Shown here piece after piece: positions 25,919 through 34,250 of a stretch of 64,000 nt of DNA (the first letter of the stretch is position 1; every line of letters starts with the position of its first letter). The notes under the pieces were generated by a model. That model was not told the DNA's origin, ran no database searches, and worked only from the letters and a program-made list of their open reading frames with translations. This DNA comes from Bradyrhizobium rifense (GTDB taxonomy: Bacteria; Pseudomonadota; Alphaproteobacteria; Rhizobiales; Xanthobacteraceae): positions 1-64,000 of the forward strand of contig NZ_VSSS01000012.1 of assembly GCF_008123425.1 (NCBI RefSeq), in the 5' to 3' direction. Both the position numbers and the translations under genes were made by a program.

Positions 25919-27616
25919 ATGATTTGCTTCTCCAAAAAATTTCTCACATCTGTTTTCAACGTCACGACGGCCATCGCTGCGGCCGCAACGCTCGCGTTAC
26001 CGGCAGTCGCGCACGCACAGGCGACGCCGCCCTATCTTGCGTCGTTTCCCGGTTTCGCACCTGCACTGACGCCGGACATGCCCGGCGATGTCGACATCGC
26101 ATTGAAGCAGCGGTTAGAGCGGGCCCAGGAATTTTCCAAGGTGCAGCGTGAGTTCGACCTCAATGCCTGGCAGATGTTCCTCGCGCTCAACTGGCCGACG
26201 AACGACCAGGGACAGTCCGCACCGCGCATCGAAGACACCGGATTCGGGCCGCCGCACTGGACCCTGTGGCACGATTCGAGCTCGATCTTCCAAGCCAAGG
26301 GCGCCGTCCCGGAATCCTGCGGCAAGCCGCCGCAACAGCGGCAGTTCGTGCTGTCGCGAAATCTCGCCGCACCCGTGAGCGCGGGCCTGCCGGCGTTCCG
26401 GGGCCCGAACGAGGCCAGCGTCGCCTCGCGCTCGACGCGCTTCCTCGGCGTCATCTCGGCGGTCGGCGAGCTCAACGTGTCCAAGCTTGGCGGCGACATT
26501 CAGCAGGCCTTCACCGGGCCCTTGATCGACCAGAACGGAAACTTCGTGTTCTACGAGATCATGATAGATCCGAACGAGGTCAATTACCTCTGCGACAACA
26601 AGCTCTACAACATCAACGGTCAGGTGGCGTTTTCGACGAGCGGCGGCAAGGTCGACATGCCGACCGGCCATCCGCAGCAGAACTGGAGCGGCTCGTTCGA
26701 ACTGAAGCTCGCCTGGAAGGTGATCGGCGGCACCGGCGACCACAAGGACGATCCGAGCCGCTTCTTCACCCAGCGCGCCGAGATCATCGATCAGGGCGAT
26801 GACGGCAAGCCGGTCAAGAAGACGGTTGAGGTTGGGCTCGTCGGCATGCACATCGGTCACAAGAGCGAGACCTCGCCGCAATGGATCTGGGCCACCTTCG
26901 AACAAATCGACAATCTCGACGTCGACCAGGTGGCGCATCCCAATCTGCATCCTTCCTTCTTCGATCCCGGCTGCCCGCTCTGCACCGTCAATGTTCAGCC
27001 GCAGACGGACCCGAACACGCGGCTGTATCCGCGGACGCCGGTGCAGGCCTCGCGCACGATTCCGATTCCTGCCGACAAGGTGGCATTGAATCGCGAGGCG
27101 CAGGCCGTGCTCGCGAAGCTCGGATCGGTTTGGCAATATTACCAGCTGGTCGACACGCAATGGCCGACCGCGCCGTCATCCAAGCCCTCCGCCTGGAATA
27201 GCGGACTGAGCCAGGCCGTGAGCAACAAGCCGGGTGGTCAGCCGACCCCGGTCTTTCTGACGAACATCACGATGGAGACCTACTTCCAGTCCGGCAACCA
27301 GCCGGCCTGCAATCAGGAAGAAAATGTTCCGAGCACCGTGACTTGCCCGCCGGACTATCCGTCGGTGCCCCCGGGCGGCGCGATTGCGGCCTATACGCCG
27401 GATCCGCCGATCTGGACGACGCCGCTCAACAACGGTGGCGCCGCCAAGCCTGGAATCTCGACACAGATCATGGCAACCGAAAGCTGCATGGGGTGCCATT
27501 CTTCGGCTGGCATCGTGACCGCTTACGATCCGCAGACGGGAGCCAAGAAGACGGCAGGCCAGTTGTCGGCCGACTTCTCCTGGCTCCTGTCGAAAAAGGC
27601 ACAATTTGCGCCGTAG
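25919..27616 (+). CDS. Secreted protein with one c-type haem motif
   Basis: A 565-residue exported protein. The signal peptide spans about residues 1-34, with hydrophobic core and AHAQA cleavage region. Only one standard CxxCH is present, at 523-527 (ESCMGCH), near the C-terminus, followed by a short helix; M and H residues nearby could supply the sixth ligand. Other cysteines (GCPLC, NYLCDN, ACNQEE) suggest disulfides. The long N-terminal part, with LNAWQMFLALNWP, is not a recognised domain. It is transcribed divergently from the tyrosinase/LodA/LodB operon. A role as periplasmic electron acceptor or sensor for those oxidases is inference. Confidence 0.75.
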   Translation: MICFSKKFLTSVFNVTTAIAAAATLALPAVAHAQATPPYLASFPGFAPALTPDMPGDVDIALKQRLERAQEFSKVQREFDLNAWQMFLALNWPTNDQGQSAPRIEDTGFGPPHWTLWHDSSSIFQAKGAVPESCGKPPQQRQFVLSRNLAAPVSAGLPAFRGPNEASVASRSTRFLGVISAVGELNVSKLGGDIQQAFTGPLIDQNGNFVFYEIMIDPNEVNYLCDNKLYNINGQVAFSTSGGKVDMPTGHPQQNWSGSFELKLAWKVIGGTGDHKDDPSRFFTQRAEIIDQGDDGKPVKKTVEVGLVGMHIGHKSETSPQWIWATFEQIDNLDVDQVAHPNLHPSFFDPGCPLCTVNVQPQTDPNTRLYPRTPVQASRTIPIPADKVALNREAQAVLAKLGSVWQYYQLVDTQWPTAPSSKPSAWNSGLSQAVSNKPGGQPTPVFLTNITMETYFQSGNQPACNQEENVPSTVTCPPDYPSVPPGGAIAAYTPDPPIWTTPLNNGGAAKPGISTQIMATESCMGCHSSAGIVTAYDPQTGAKKTAGQLSADFSWLLSKKAQFAP

Positions 27617-27633
27617 GGCCGGTTCCGGTACGA

Positions 27634-27670
27634 AAGTGGCCCGCTTGAAGCGGGCCATTTTTGTTTTGGG
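27634..27670 (+). terminator. Terminator hairpin of the GGCCCGC family (copy 2)
   Basis: TGGCCCGC and GCGGGCCA form the stem, with TTTTTGTTTTG after it. The preceding GGTTCCGGTACGAAAG matches the copy at 19621. It lies 18 bases past the cytochrome stop and overlaps the upstream side of the PhzF gene. Confidence 0.85.
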
Positions 27671-27681
27671 GCCGCTATCCG

Positions 27682-28590
27682 ATGACCGAGGTCGAGCTTG
27701 TCAACGTGTTCACTCACATGGGGCGGGGCGGCAACCCCTGTCCAATTGTCATCGATGCATCGAACCTTCCTGCCGCGGCGATGCAGTCGGTGGCTCAGCA
27801 TTTTGGGCATGAGTCGGGCTTCGTCCTGCCGTCACCGGGACTCGACTCTGACTATTCCTTCCGGTTCTGGGTTCCGCGACACGAGATGGAGATGTGCGGT
27901 CACGCGACGATCGGCGCGCTCTGGGTCCTCGCGACCAAGGGGCGCTTGCCCGCTGAACAGGTCCGCATCGAGACGCGCAGTGGATCGGTGACGGGCTATG
28001 TCGATCGTGCGGGCTCGGGCGATCCGTCCGTCGAGATCAGCCAGCCGGTCGGAAAGGTCGTTGATCTCTCGCGCGCCGATGAGGAGGATATTCTGTCGAC
28101 GCTCAAGCTATCGCGCCGCGATCTGCTCGACCTGCCCATCCAGAACGCCGTCACCTCGCGCGTGAAGACGCTCATCCCGATGAAGGGCGTGCGCGAGCTC
28201 AACGCGCTAGTGCCGGATCCGTCACCGATCGAGGCGTGCTGTGGACGGATCGGATCCACGGGACTTTATCCTTACGCCATCGACCACCAGGGCGAACGGC
28301 GTTTCGAGGCGCGGCAGTTTCCGAAATCGTCGGGCTACCCGGAAGATGCTGCCACCGGCATCGCCGCCGCGGCGCTGGCGTTCGGGCTGCTCAGGAACGG
28401 CCTTGTCGACCGCAATAGCGAGCGGATCACCGTCATGCAGGGGCGGGCCATGGATGCCTTGTCCGAAATCCGCGTGCGCTTCGGCTTTGCCGGCGAGAGG
28501 CCTGTCGGTTGTCTTCTTGGAGGCTCCGTGACGCTCGTGGAGTCGCGCGTCCTGCAACTTGAGGACGCGAGGCCCGCGGCTGATTCATGA
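27682..28590 (+). CDS. PhzF family isomerase/epimerase
   Basis: 302 residues forming two similar halves of the diaminopimelate-epimerase-like fold. The catalytic Glu is in HESGFVLP, and the signature segments EMEMCGHATIGA and GYPEDAATGIAAAAL are intact. PhzF proteins isomerise hydroxylated dihydro-anthranilate-type compounds or act on unknown small acids; no phenazine genes are nearby, so the substrate is open. The start at 27682 begins MTEVELVNVF, typical of the family; an upstream in-frame codon would run into the terminator. It converges on the LysR gene, with 34 bases between. Confidence 0.85.
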   Translation: MTEVELVNVFTHMGRGGNPCPIVIDASNLPAAAMQSVAQHFGHESGFVLPSPGLDSDYSFRFWVPRHEMEMCGHATIGALWVLATKGRLPAEQVRIETRSGSVTGYVDRAGSGDPSVEISQPVGKVVDLSRADEEDILSTLKLSRRDLLDLPIQNAVTSRVKTLIPMKGVRELNALVPDPSPIEACCGRIGSTGLYPYAIDHQGERRFEARQFPKSSGYPEDAATGIAAAALAFGLLRNGLVDRNSERITVMQGRAMDALSEIRVRFGFAGERPVGCLLGGSVTLVESRVLQLEDARPAADS

Positions 28591-28624
28591 CGGCGCGCCA
28601 GCCTTGAGCCTTCAAACCTGGCCT

Positions 28625-29584
28625 TCAGACCTGAGCCTTCAGCGCGGTAGCGAGAAAATCGATCGTGGCGCGAACGCCGGGCAGCATGCCGCGCCGGGAC
28701 GGAAACACCAGATGGATGATGCCGTCCTTGGCGCTCCAGTCCGGCAGAATGCGGACCAGCAGTCCATCGCGGAGCGCATCCTGACATTGAATTTCGGGCA
28801 GCAGGGCCACGCCGATCCCGGCTTGGGCTGCCTGGATGAGAATGGCAAAGTCACCGGCCGAGACTTTCGGCTCGACCGCGATCGAGGCCTTTTGCCCGCG
28901 GGGGCCTGAAAGCTCCCATGTGCGCGGGCCGGGCATTTCCGTTGCATCGAGCAGCGGCAGCCGCGAAAGGTCGGTCGCCTCTTTGGGCGCTCCATGTTCG
29001 CTGAGGAGGGCGGCGTTCGCGACCAGGATCCTCCGGCTGATCCCGATCTTGCGCATTTGCATCTCGCTGTCGGTATCGAGGCTTTCCCGGATGCGAATGG
29101 CGACGTCGACCTGCTCTTCGATCAGGTTGATGGGCCGGTTGGTGATGAGGAACTGGGTCCTGAGGCGCGGATATTTCGTGAAAAGCTCGGGCAGTCGTGG
29201 CGCAAGCGCCCTCTGGACGCCGACGGGGCAACCGATGCGGACGAGGCCCTGAGGTTCGGATTTCATCCGCAAGGCGACTTCATCGACGGCGTCTGCGGCG
29301 TCGACCACGGTTTGCGCGTACCGATAAACGTCCCGCCCGACCGCCGTGATGCTCAGGCGGCGCGTCGAGCGCTCGATCAGGCGAACGCCCAACTGCTCCT
29401 CCAGGAGCGCGACGTGGCGGCTGATCCTGGACTTCGGCAAGCCGAGTGCGCGGGCCGCTGCCGAAAACCCCTCGTGCTTGACCACAGCCGCGAAGAAGTA
29501 GAGATCGTTGAAGTCCCGCATGAAGGGCGCCGCCGGATCGATTCCTCCCGCGTTCGGCGGGATCAGGGCATTCATCCGCATCAT
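28625..29584 (-). CDS. LysR-family transcriptional regulator
   Basis: 319 residues. The winged helix-turn-helix occupies about residues 25-83 (FFAAVVKHEGFSAAARALGLPKSRISRHVALLEEQLG), and the rest is the periplasmic-binding-like effector domain. The start at 29584 follows GGGAGGAAT at ideal distance, although the domain itself begins some 22 residues later. It resembles the dsdA/aromatic-pathway type of LysR regulators that control neighbouring oxidoreductases. Its target is unclear: it converges on phzF and faces the gap before the small ORF and doxX-like gene, which may be its regulon. Confidence 0.88.
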   Translation of the reverse strand: MMRMNALIPPNAGGIDPAAPFMRDFNDLYFFAAVVKHEGFSAAARALGLPKSRISRHVALLEEQLGVRLIERSTRRLSITAVGRDVYRYAQTVVDAADAVDEVALRMKSEPQGLVRIGCPVGVQRALAPRLPELFTKYPRLRTQFLITNRPINLIEEQVDVAIRIRESLDTDSEMQMRKIGISRRILVANAALLSEHGAPKEATDLSRLPLLDATEMPGPRTWELSGPRGQKASIAVEPKVSAGDFAILIQAAQAGIGVALLPEIQCQDALRDGLLVRILPDWSAKDGIIHLVFPSRRGMLPGVRATIDFLATALKAQV

Positions 29585-29750
29585 AATTCCTCCCGGCTTT
29601 CAACGCCGAATCGCTGCTGTCGACCGGAAAGCGGGTCGAAAGCCATCCAATGGAAATCCCGGTGATCGGTCGCATCGGCGTCTCCGCCTGATGTCCATGG
29701 CCATGACGCCCGCGGCAAGAATCGCCCCAAGCATCGCGCCAAGTCGCGCT

Positions 29751-29891
29751 TCAGAGCTCATCGTCCACGCAGGTCTTCGGCGTGGCGATGTCGCCGTCGT
29801 CTCCGTCGTCGTCCCGCGGCACCGGTGTCAGACAGGCGTGCTGGAAGCTCCGCAGCGTTGCGATCAGTTTGATTTTCAACATGTCGAACAT
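29751..29891 (-). CDS. Small acidic peptide, 46 residues
   Basis: The ATG at 29891 has AAGGAGA seven bases upstream and opens a 47-codon frame: MFDMLKIKLIATLRSFQHAC, then a proline-rich turn and an acidic part with DDDGDDGD, ending CVDDEL. It has an amphipathic basic N-terminal helix and two cysteines. It lies upstream of the LysR gene on the same strand and could be cotranscribed with it. Nothing competes on the other strand. The function is unknown; the strong ribosome site is the main support. Confidence 0.45.
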   Translation of the reverse strand: MFDMLKIKLIATLRSFQHACLTPVPRDDDGDDGDIATPKTCVDDEL

Positions 29892-30196
29892 GATCCGTCT
29901 CCTTCGATGAGCCGGTTATAGAGACGCTTGATCCGCCGCATTAGCCGGCGCGGGTCGGACGGAGCGTTCCATTGGCTGAACGACGTCGGGCAGGGCCCCC
30001 GATAGCTGGCGATCGTTCACCAGATGGAACGATCCGTCTGAAATTGACCGACTAATCGCCAGACCGGTTCAGGCCGATAACAGCGGGGAAGCGAACGCCG
30101 ACAGGGTTCGCGACCGGCGAGGCCAAGGCCTGTCAAGGCTTTCGAAGTCAAGGCTTGGCTCGCCGAAATTCAATCATTCGAGCAAGGATCACGATC
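29892..30196. other. Gap without recognised gene
   Basis: About 300 bases between the small minus-strand frame and the DoxX-like gene. It should contain the promoter of the latter and of the small peptide/LysR unit. No repeat, RNA or further frame with a ribosome site is seen. Confidence 0.4.
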
Positions 30197-30619
30197 ATGA
30201 GCTACACCCGTTATCTTCCCTTCGCCGGCCGTCTTCTGATCGGCCTCCCGTTTGCCATGAGCGGCCTCGGCAAGCTGGGCGCCTATGCGGGGACCACGGC
30301 CCTCATCGCCTCGGCCGGACTGCCGCTTCCGCCGCTCGCTTTTGCCGTGGCTGTCGCCGTCGAGCTCGGCGGTGGCCTGCTGCTGATCGCCGGCTACCAG
30401 GCCCGCGCTGTGGGACTTGCACTCGCCGTGTTCTCGATCGCGACCGCTGTTGCGTTCCACAGCAACTTCGCCGATCAGAACCAGATGATTCACTTCCTGA
30501 AGAACGTGATGATGGCGGGCGGATTGCTCCAGATCGCGGCCTTCGGCGCCGGTGCTCTCAGCATCGACAACCGCGCGAAGGGCACGGCGTCTTACGCCGG
30601 GGCAACGGTTACCGGCTAA
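30197..30619 (+). CDS. DoxX family membrane protein
   Basis: A 140-residue protein with four membrane helices, beginning YLPFAGRLLIGLPFAMSGLGKLGAY, the DoxX signature. Helices lie near 5-22, 45-65, 70-88 and 105-125. DoxX-like proteins take part in sulfur or redox-related membrane functions, but most members are uncharacterised. The start at 30197 has AAGGA twelve bases upstream. It is a single gene followed by a strong terminator. Confidence 0.85.
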   Translation: MSYTRYLPFAGRLLIGLPFAMSGLGKLGAYAGTTALIASAGLPLPPLAFAVAVAVELGGGLLLIAGYQARAVGLALAVFSIATAVAFHSNFADQNQMIHFLKNVMMAGGLLQIAAFGAGALSIDNRAKGTASYAGATVTG

Positions 30620-30643
30620 GCCAATCTGACCGGTCTTGGTAGC

Positions 30644-30678
30644 AAATGGCCCGCATTGTGCGGGCCATTTTTGTTTTG
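30644..30678 (+). terminator. Terminator hairpin of the GGCCCGC family (copy 3)
   Basis: AAATGGCCCGC and GCGGGCCATTT form an 11-bp stem around ATTGT, followed by TTGTTTTG. It begins about 25 bases past the DoxX stop. It is nearly the same as the copies at 19621 and 27634. Confidence 0.88.
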
Positions 30679-30727
30679 AGGATGCGAGTCCTGACGTCAT
30701 CGCGAGGTATGCTCGAGTCTGAGGATA

Positions 30728-31243
30728 TCATCTCAGCGAACGGAAGACGGGGAGCTCGTAGCGCCGCCTGGCGTCGAAAATGATCGACGTCTCGATGCGC
30801 GTGACGCCTGGCCGGATCGTGAACTGATCGAGAGCAAGATCCTTGAGGTGCTGGGTGTCGTGGACCACGACATGAACAACCAGATCGTAGCGCCCGGAGA
30901 CGAGGAAGGCTGACCTCACTTCGGGCACGCTGACAATGTCGTCCAAGAACTGGTCGACGATGCCCCGGTTGTGTTTCGAGAGCTCGATCATCAGCAGGGC
31001 TTCGAGCCCGATGCCGAGCGCCTTGGGGTTCACTTCGACATGAGTGCCCCAGAGGATGCCGGTCTCACGCATCCGTCTGACCCGCTCATGCGTGGTGGAG
31101 GGTGCAAGGCCGATTTCGGCGGCGATCTCTTTGACCGAGAGCCGGGCGTTATTCTGCAAAAGGCGCAAAATGCCGACGTCAATTCGGTCGAGGTCGGGGA
31201 CCTGAGCGATATCCCATGATTCATTCGGTCGATCTTTATCCAT
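30728..31243 (-). CDS. Lrp/AsnC-family regulator
   Basis: 171 residues: an N-terminal winged helix (about 18-75, with DVGILRLLQNNARLSVKEIAAEIGLAPSTTHERVRRM) and a RAM effector domain (about 85-155, with FLVSGRYDLVVHVVVHD). It is divergent to the methionine gamma-lyase gene, the same layout as mdeR-mdeA of Pseudomonas, where the Lrp-type protein activates the lyase in response to methionine. A role as local regulator of the lyase is a reasonable inference. Confidence 0.88.
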   Translation of the reverse strand: MDKDRPNESWDIAQVPDLDRIDVGILRLLQNNARLSVKEIAAEIGLAPSTTHERVRRMRETGILWGTHVEVNPKALGIGLEALLMIELSKHNRGIVDQFLDDIVSVPEVRSAFLVSGRYDLVVHVVVHDTQHLKDLALDQFTIRPGVTRIETSIIFDARRRYELPVFRSLR

Positions 31244-31255
31244 GCCGATGTAATA

Positions 31256-31294
31256 TCAGCATAATGTCGAATTTGGCAGATTAATTATGGCTGA
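31256..31294. promoter_or_regulatory. Possible Lrp binding site between regulator and lyase
   Basis: TCAGCATAAT at 31256-31265 is mirrored by ATTATGGCTGA at 31284-31294 with one extra base, around an AT-rich centre AATGTCGAATTTGGCAGATT. It begins 12 bases from the Lrp-type start codon and lies about 110 bases before the lyase. It is a plausible autoregulatory site. Confidence 0.35.
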
Positions 31295-31401
31295 GGGGGG
31301 GGCCGATCGCCGCTTGTTTGACGGACACAGCCGCGGCGAGCCGGACAGCTCGCGGGGCGGCTGGCAGCCGCATTGCGCGCTCCGAGCCGGGAAGGATTGT
31401 G

Positions 31402-32601
31402 ATGTCACGACGTAACGAACAACAGGGGTTCGCCACCAGATCGATCCATTTCGGATACGATCCTCTCGACTACCACGGCGCTCTGAACCCGCCCGTCTTC
31501 CTGACATCGACATACGCCTTCGACAAAACGGAGTCCGGCAGCGCGCGTTTTGCCGGCGAAGCACAGGGATACATCTACGGTCGCGTCGGCAACCCGACGG
31601 CCAATGTCCTGGAGACCCGTCTCGCCGCGCTGGAAGAGGGTGAAGCCGGCCTTGCGACGTCATCGGGCATGGGGGCGCTGACAGCGGTCATCTGGACGCT
31701 CGCCAGGACCGGGGACGAGATCATTGCCGACAAGACGCTTTATGGCTGCACCTTCGCCCTGCTTCACCATCAACTCGGGCGATTCGGAATCACCACGCGC
31801 TTTGTGGATATGACTGACGCGAGCAATGTTGCGGCTGCGATCGGCCCGAAGACGCGACTGGTCATCACGGAAACGCCGTCCAATCCGAACATGCGCGTCG
31901 TCGACATCGCCGCCATTTCCGAAATCACCGCCGGGCACGGAGCGTTGTTCGTCGTCGACAACACCTACTGCACACCCTATCTGCAGCGACCTCTGACGCT
32001 CGGTGCCGATATCGTCGTTCATTCGGCGACGAAATATCTCGGCGGCCACGGCGACCTGCTGGCGGGCGTCGTCGTCTCGCGCAAGGAGCTGGTCGACCAG
32101 TTTCGTTTCATCGGTATCAAGGAAATGAACGGCGCATGCATTTCCGCGCTGGATGCATTCCTTGTTCTTCGGGGCCTCAAGACCCTGTCGCTGCGAATGG
32201 ATCGCCATTGCGCGACCGCCGAACGATTGGCCCACGACCTCGAGAGCCATCCTGCGGTCGCGCGCGTTTTCTTTCCCGGCCTGTCCAGCCATCCTCAGCA
32301 TGCTCTCGCGACCCGGCAAATGAAGGCCTATGGCGGCATGATCGCGATGGAACTCAAGGGCGGGCTCGCCGCCGGCAAGGCGTTCATGGATGCGACGGCC
32401 TTGGTGACCCGTGCGGTCAGCCTCGGGGACGCCGAGACCCTGGTTCAGCATCCCGCCAGCATGACGCACGCGACATACGCGCCCGAAGAACGTGCCAGGC
32501 ACGGATTCACCGATGGGCTCATCCGCTTGTCGGTCGGCCTGGAGGATTACGAGGATTTGCGTAGCGATATCTTCGGCGCTCTCTCTAGGATCGAGCAATA
32601 G
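31402..32601 (+). CDS. mdeA: Methionine gamma-lyase
   Basis: A 399-residue PLP enzyme of the Cys/Met metabolism family. The Schiff-base lysine is K211 (HSATKYLGGHGD), and C116 is present in LYGCTFALL. These are the same positions as in Pseudomonas putida methionine gamma-lyase, and the cysteine separates true lyases from cystathionine enzymes. Y59 and R61 (YGRVGNPT) bind the cofactor phosphate. It cleaves methionine to methanethiol, ammonia and 2-oxobutyrate in the cytoplasm. The start at 31402 has AAGGA; a longer frame upstream adds an unrelated stretch. It is paired with a divergent Lrp-type regulator. Confidence 0.88.
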   Translation: MSRRNEQQGFATRSIHFGYDPLDYHGALNPPVFLTSTYAFDKTESGSARFAGEAQGYIYGRVGNPTANVLETRLAALEEGEAGLATSSGMGALTAVIWTLARTGDEIIADKTLYGCTFALLHHQLGRFGITTRFVDMTDASNVAAAIGPKTRLVITETPSNPNMRVVDIAAISEITAGHGALFVVDNTYCTPYLQRPLTLGADIVVHSATKYLGGHGDLLAGVVVSRKELVDQFRFIGIKEMNGACISALDAFLVLRGLKTLSLRMDRHCATAERLAHDLESHPAVARVFFPGLSSHPQHALATRQMKAYGGMIAMELKGGLAAGKAFMDATALVTRAVSLGDAETLVQHPASMTHATYAPEERARHGFTDGLIRLSVGLEDYEDLRSDIFGALSRIEQ

Positions 32602-32683
32602 AATAGTTCAGGCTAGCTGATCGATCTGCTTCGGTCCATTCAGCAGCTTCGAGATACGGCGGCCTCAACGGCCTGGTTCAGGC

Positions 32684-33721
32684 TCAGAACCCCGTAATCA
32701 CCTTCCCATCCGCCCCCACCAGCGTCGACGGCGCTTCGCCGAACACCAGCCCGTCCGGCTGAAACTTGATCGTCTTGCCGCCCTCGACGAACTCGGCAAA
32801 ATTCCTTGGTGTTGCCGAGTGCACGCCGTTGGTCAGGAAATCGTCGATCTCGTAGCAGGTATCGGGCTTGCCGCCGGAGCCTTCGCCCAGAAACTTCTGG
32901 AAATTCTGGCTCGTCACCTTGGCCTTCTTGCGCGCCGACCAGTTGGTCTGGCGGCGGAAGAGTTTTGGCAGGATCACCGGGCCCTTGTCGGTCGCGAGCA
33001 CGTCGGTCTCGTTCCTCTTGGGCTCGCGCAGGTCGAAGTCGAAGGCGGGGATGGCTTTGGCGAGGTTCTTCCAGACCGGCAGCTTCTTGGTGCGCGTGGT
33101 CTTGGTCAACGCGAGGAAGGCCTTGATCTCGTCGTCGTTCATCGAGGAGTAGAACGTCGGATAGGCAAAGCCCTGCTCGACCAGCCAGTGGTTGATGTCG
33201 ACCGTTTTGTTCGCAACGGTGACCTCGATGTCGCCGACCATCCGCCCATAGGTGTCGAACACCTCGTTCGGCGTATCGACGTGGGTGAACACCCGGCAGG
33301 CGAGTGTTGCCTCGCCTGTGTCGCTGAGGAAATCATGCAGCGCCTTGGTCGACGTCGCGCCGAGGAATTGCCGGTAGGAATGCGTGACCTCGTGATAGGC
33401 CTGCCGCTTGGCGTCGGTGAGGCCCTTCTTTTCGGCTGGCGACAGCGGCGACGGCATATAGTGCAGCTCGGGCGCGTCGATGCCCTGGAGGCGGATGGTA
33501 AGCTTGCCGTTCTTGATCGGCGCCGTGTTGGTCCGCCCCTTGACCTTGGCGTTGTCGAAAACGTGGGTCGGCTGGAACGGCGATGAATCGTTCTTGCGGA
33601 AACGGATCGCGTCCGGGGCGACGTTCACCACGACCTTGGTGGTGTCGGCATCCGATCGCCCCTCCGGCCAGAACTGGCTGACCTCGATCGTGCCTTCGAC
33701 CTCGAGCAATCCAACCGGCAT
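32684..33721 (-). CDS. Thermonuclease-like (SNase fold) protein
   Basis: About 345 residues. The central part has the staphylococcal-nuclease pattern: R77 and E85 in IRLQGIDAPEL and R160 in FDTYGRMVGD, matching the catalytic R35, E43 and R87 of SNase. The C-terminal 150 residues are lysine-rich and not recognised. No signal peptide is present, unlike secreted nucleases, so it would act in the cytoplasm or be exported otherwise. The start at 33721 has GGGAGGAG seven bases upstream; the open frame continues upstream into a repeat. It is a single gene between mdeA and arsR. Nuclease activity is inferred from the three retained residues. Confidence 0.75.
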   Translation of the reverse strand: MPVGLLEVEGTIEVSQFWPEGRSDADTTKVVVNVAPDAIRFRKNDSSPFQPTHVFDNAKVKGRTNTAPIKNGKLTIRLQGIDAPELHYMPSPLSPAEKKGLTDAKRQAYHEVTHSYRQFLGATSTKALHDFLSDTGEATLACRVFTHVDTPNEVFDTYGRMVGDIEVTVANKTVDINHWLVEQGFAYPTFYSSMNDDEIKAFLALTKTTRTKKLPVWKNLAKAIPAFDFDLREPKRNETDVLATDKGPVILPKLFRRQTNWSARKKAKVTSQNFQKFLGEGSGGKPDTCYEIDDFLTNGVHSATPRNFAEFVEGGKTIKFQPDGLVFGEAPSTLVGADGKVITGF

Positions 33722-33805
33722 CGGCCGCTCCTCCCATGAGCCTGCGGCCGCAAGGCGACTCGCAGGCAATGAAACGGAGCGGACCATCTTCGTACGACAG
33801 GCCCA

Positions 33806-33883
33806 TGACGGAAGAAGGTGCGGAGACACACCGCCGCAGTGCTGGCTTGGCCCGCTTCCAACCCCGCAACAAGAAGCGCAAGC
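33806..33883. repeat. 78-bp dispersed repeat, copy A
   Basis: The unit runs TGACGGAAGAAGGTGCGGAG...CCGCCGCAGTGCTGGCTTGG...AACCCCGCAACAAGAAGCGC. A second copy with about ten differences is at 35175-35252 in the same orientation. The two copies flank the ArsR/SDR pair. Confidence 0.7.
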
Positions 33884-33908
33884 TTTGACCAAGAGCAGAC
33901 GAACGCGC

Positions 33909-34226
33909 TCAGTCAGGAAAGCTCAGGATCATTTTTAACAGTTTTGGAAATCGTGCATTGATGTCCTCCTCGCGCACGACATTGCGGTGCTGGACACCCT
34001 GCTTTGACGTCCGGATCAGGCCGGCCTCCCGCAGAATGCGAAAATGGTTCGATAGTGTCGATTTCGCCATGTCAGGGCAAGGCGCCGCCTCGGTGCACGA
34101 CATGCAAGCGCTCTGAGCGACCAGGCTTTTGACGATACGCAGCCGCATGGGATCCGCGAGGGCTCCGAGCACTCCGGCCAGCGTAATCTCATCCCGCGAT
34201 GGGTGAACGAACTGCACCATGCCCAA
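33909..34226 (-). CDS. ArsR-family repressor
   Basis: A 105-residue winged-helix protein: EITLAGVLGALADPMRLRIVKSLV, then the recognition helix in KSTLSNHFRILREAGLI and the wing TSKQGVQHRNVVREED. Cysteines at 41, 44 and 50 (ACMSCTEAAPCPD) could sense metal or redox state, but the usual ArsR CVC motif is not there. It is divergent from an SDR gene, and the perfect 12-bp inverted repeat between them is probably its operator. Confidence 0.88.
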   Translation of the reverse strand: MGMVQFVHPSRDEITLAGVLGALADPMRLRIVKSLVAQSACMSCTEAAPCPDMAKSTLSNHFRILREAGLIRTSKQGVQHRNVVREEDINARFPKLLKMILSFPD

Positions 34227-34250
34227 AATATAGCATGCCCCTTGTAGTCG

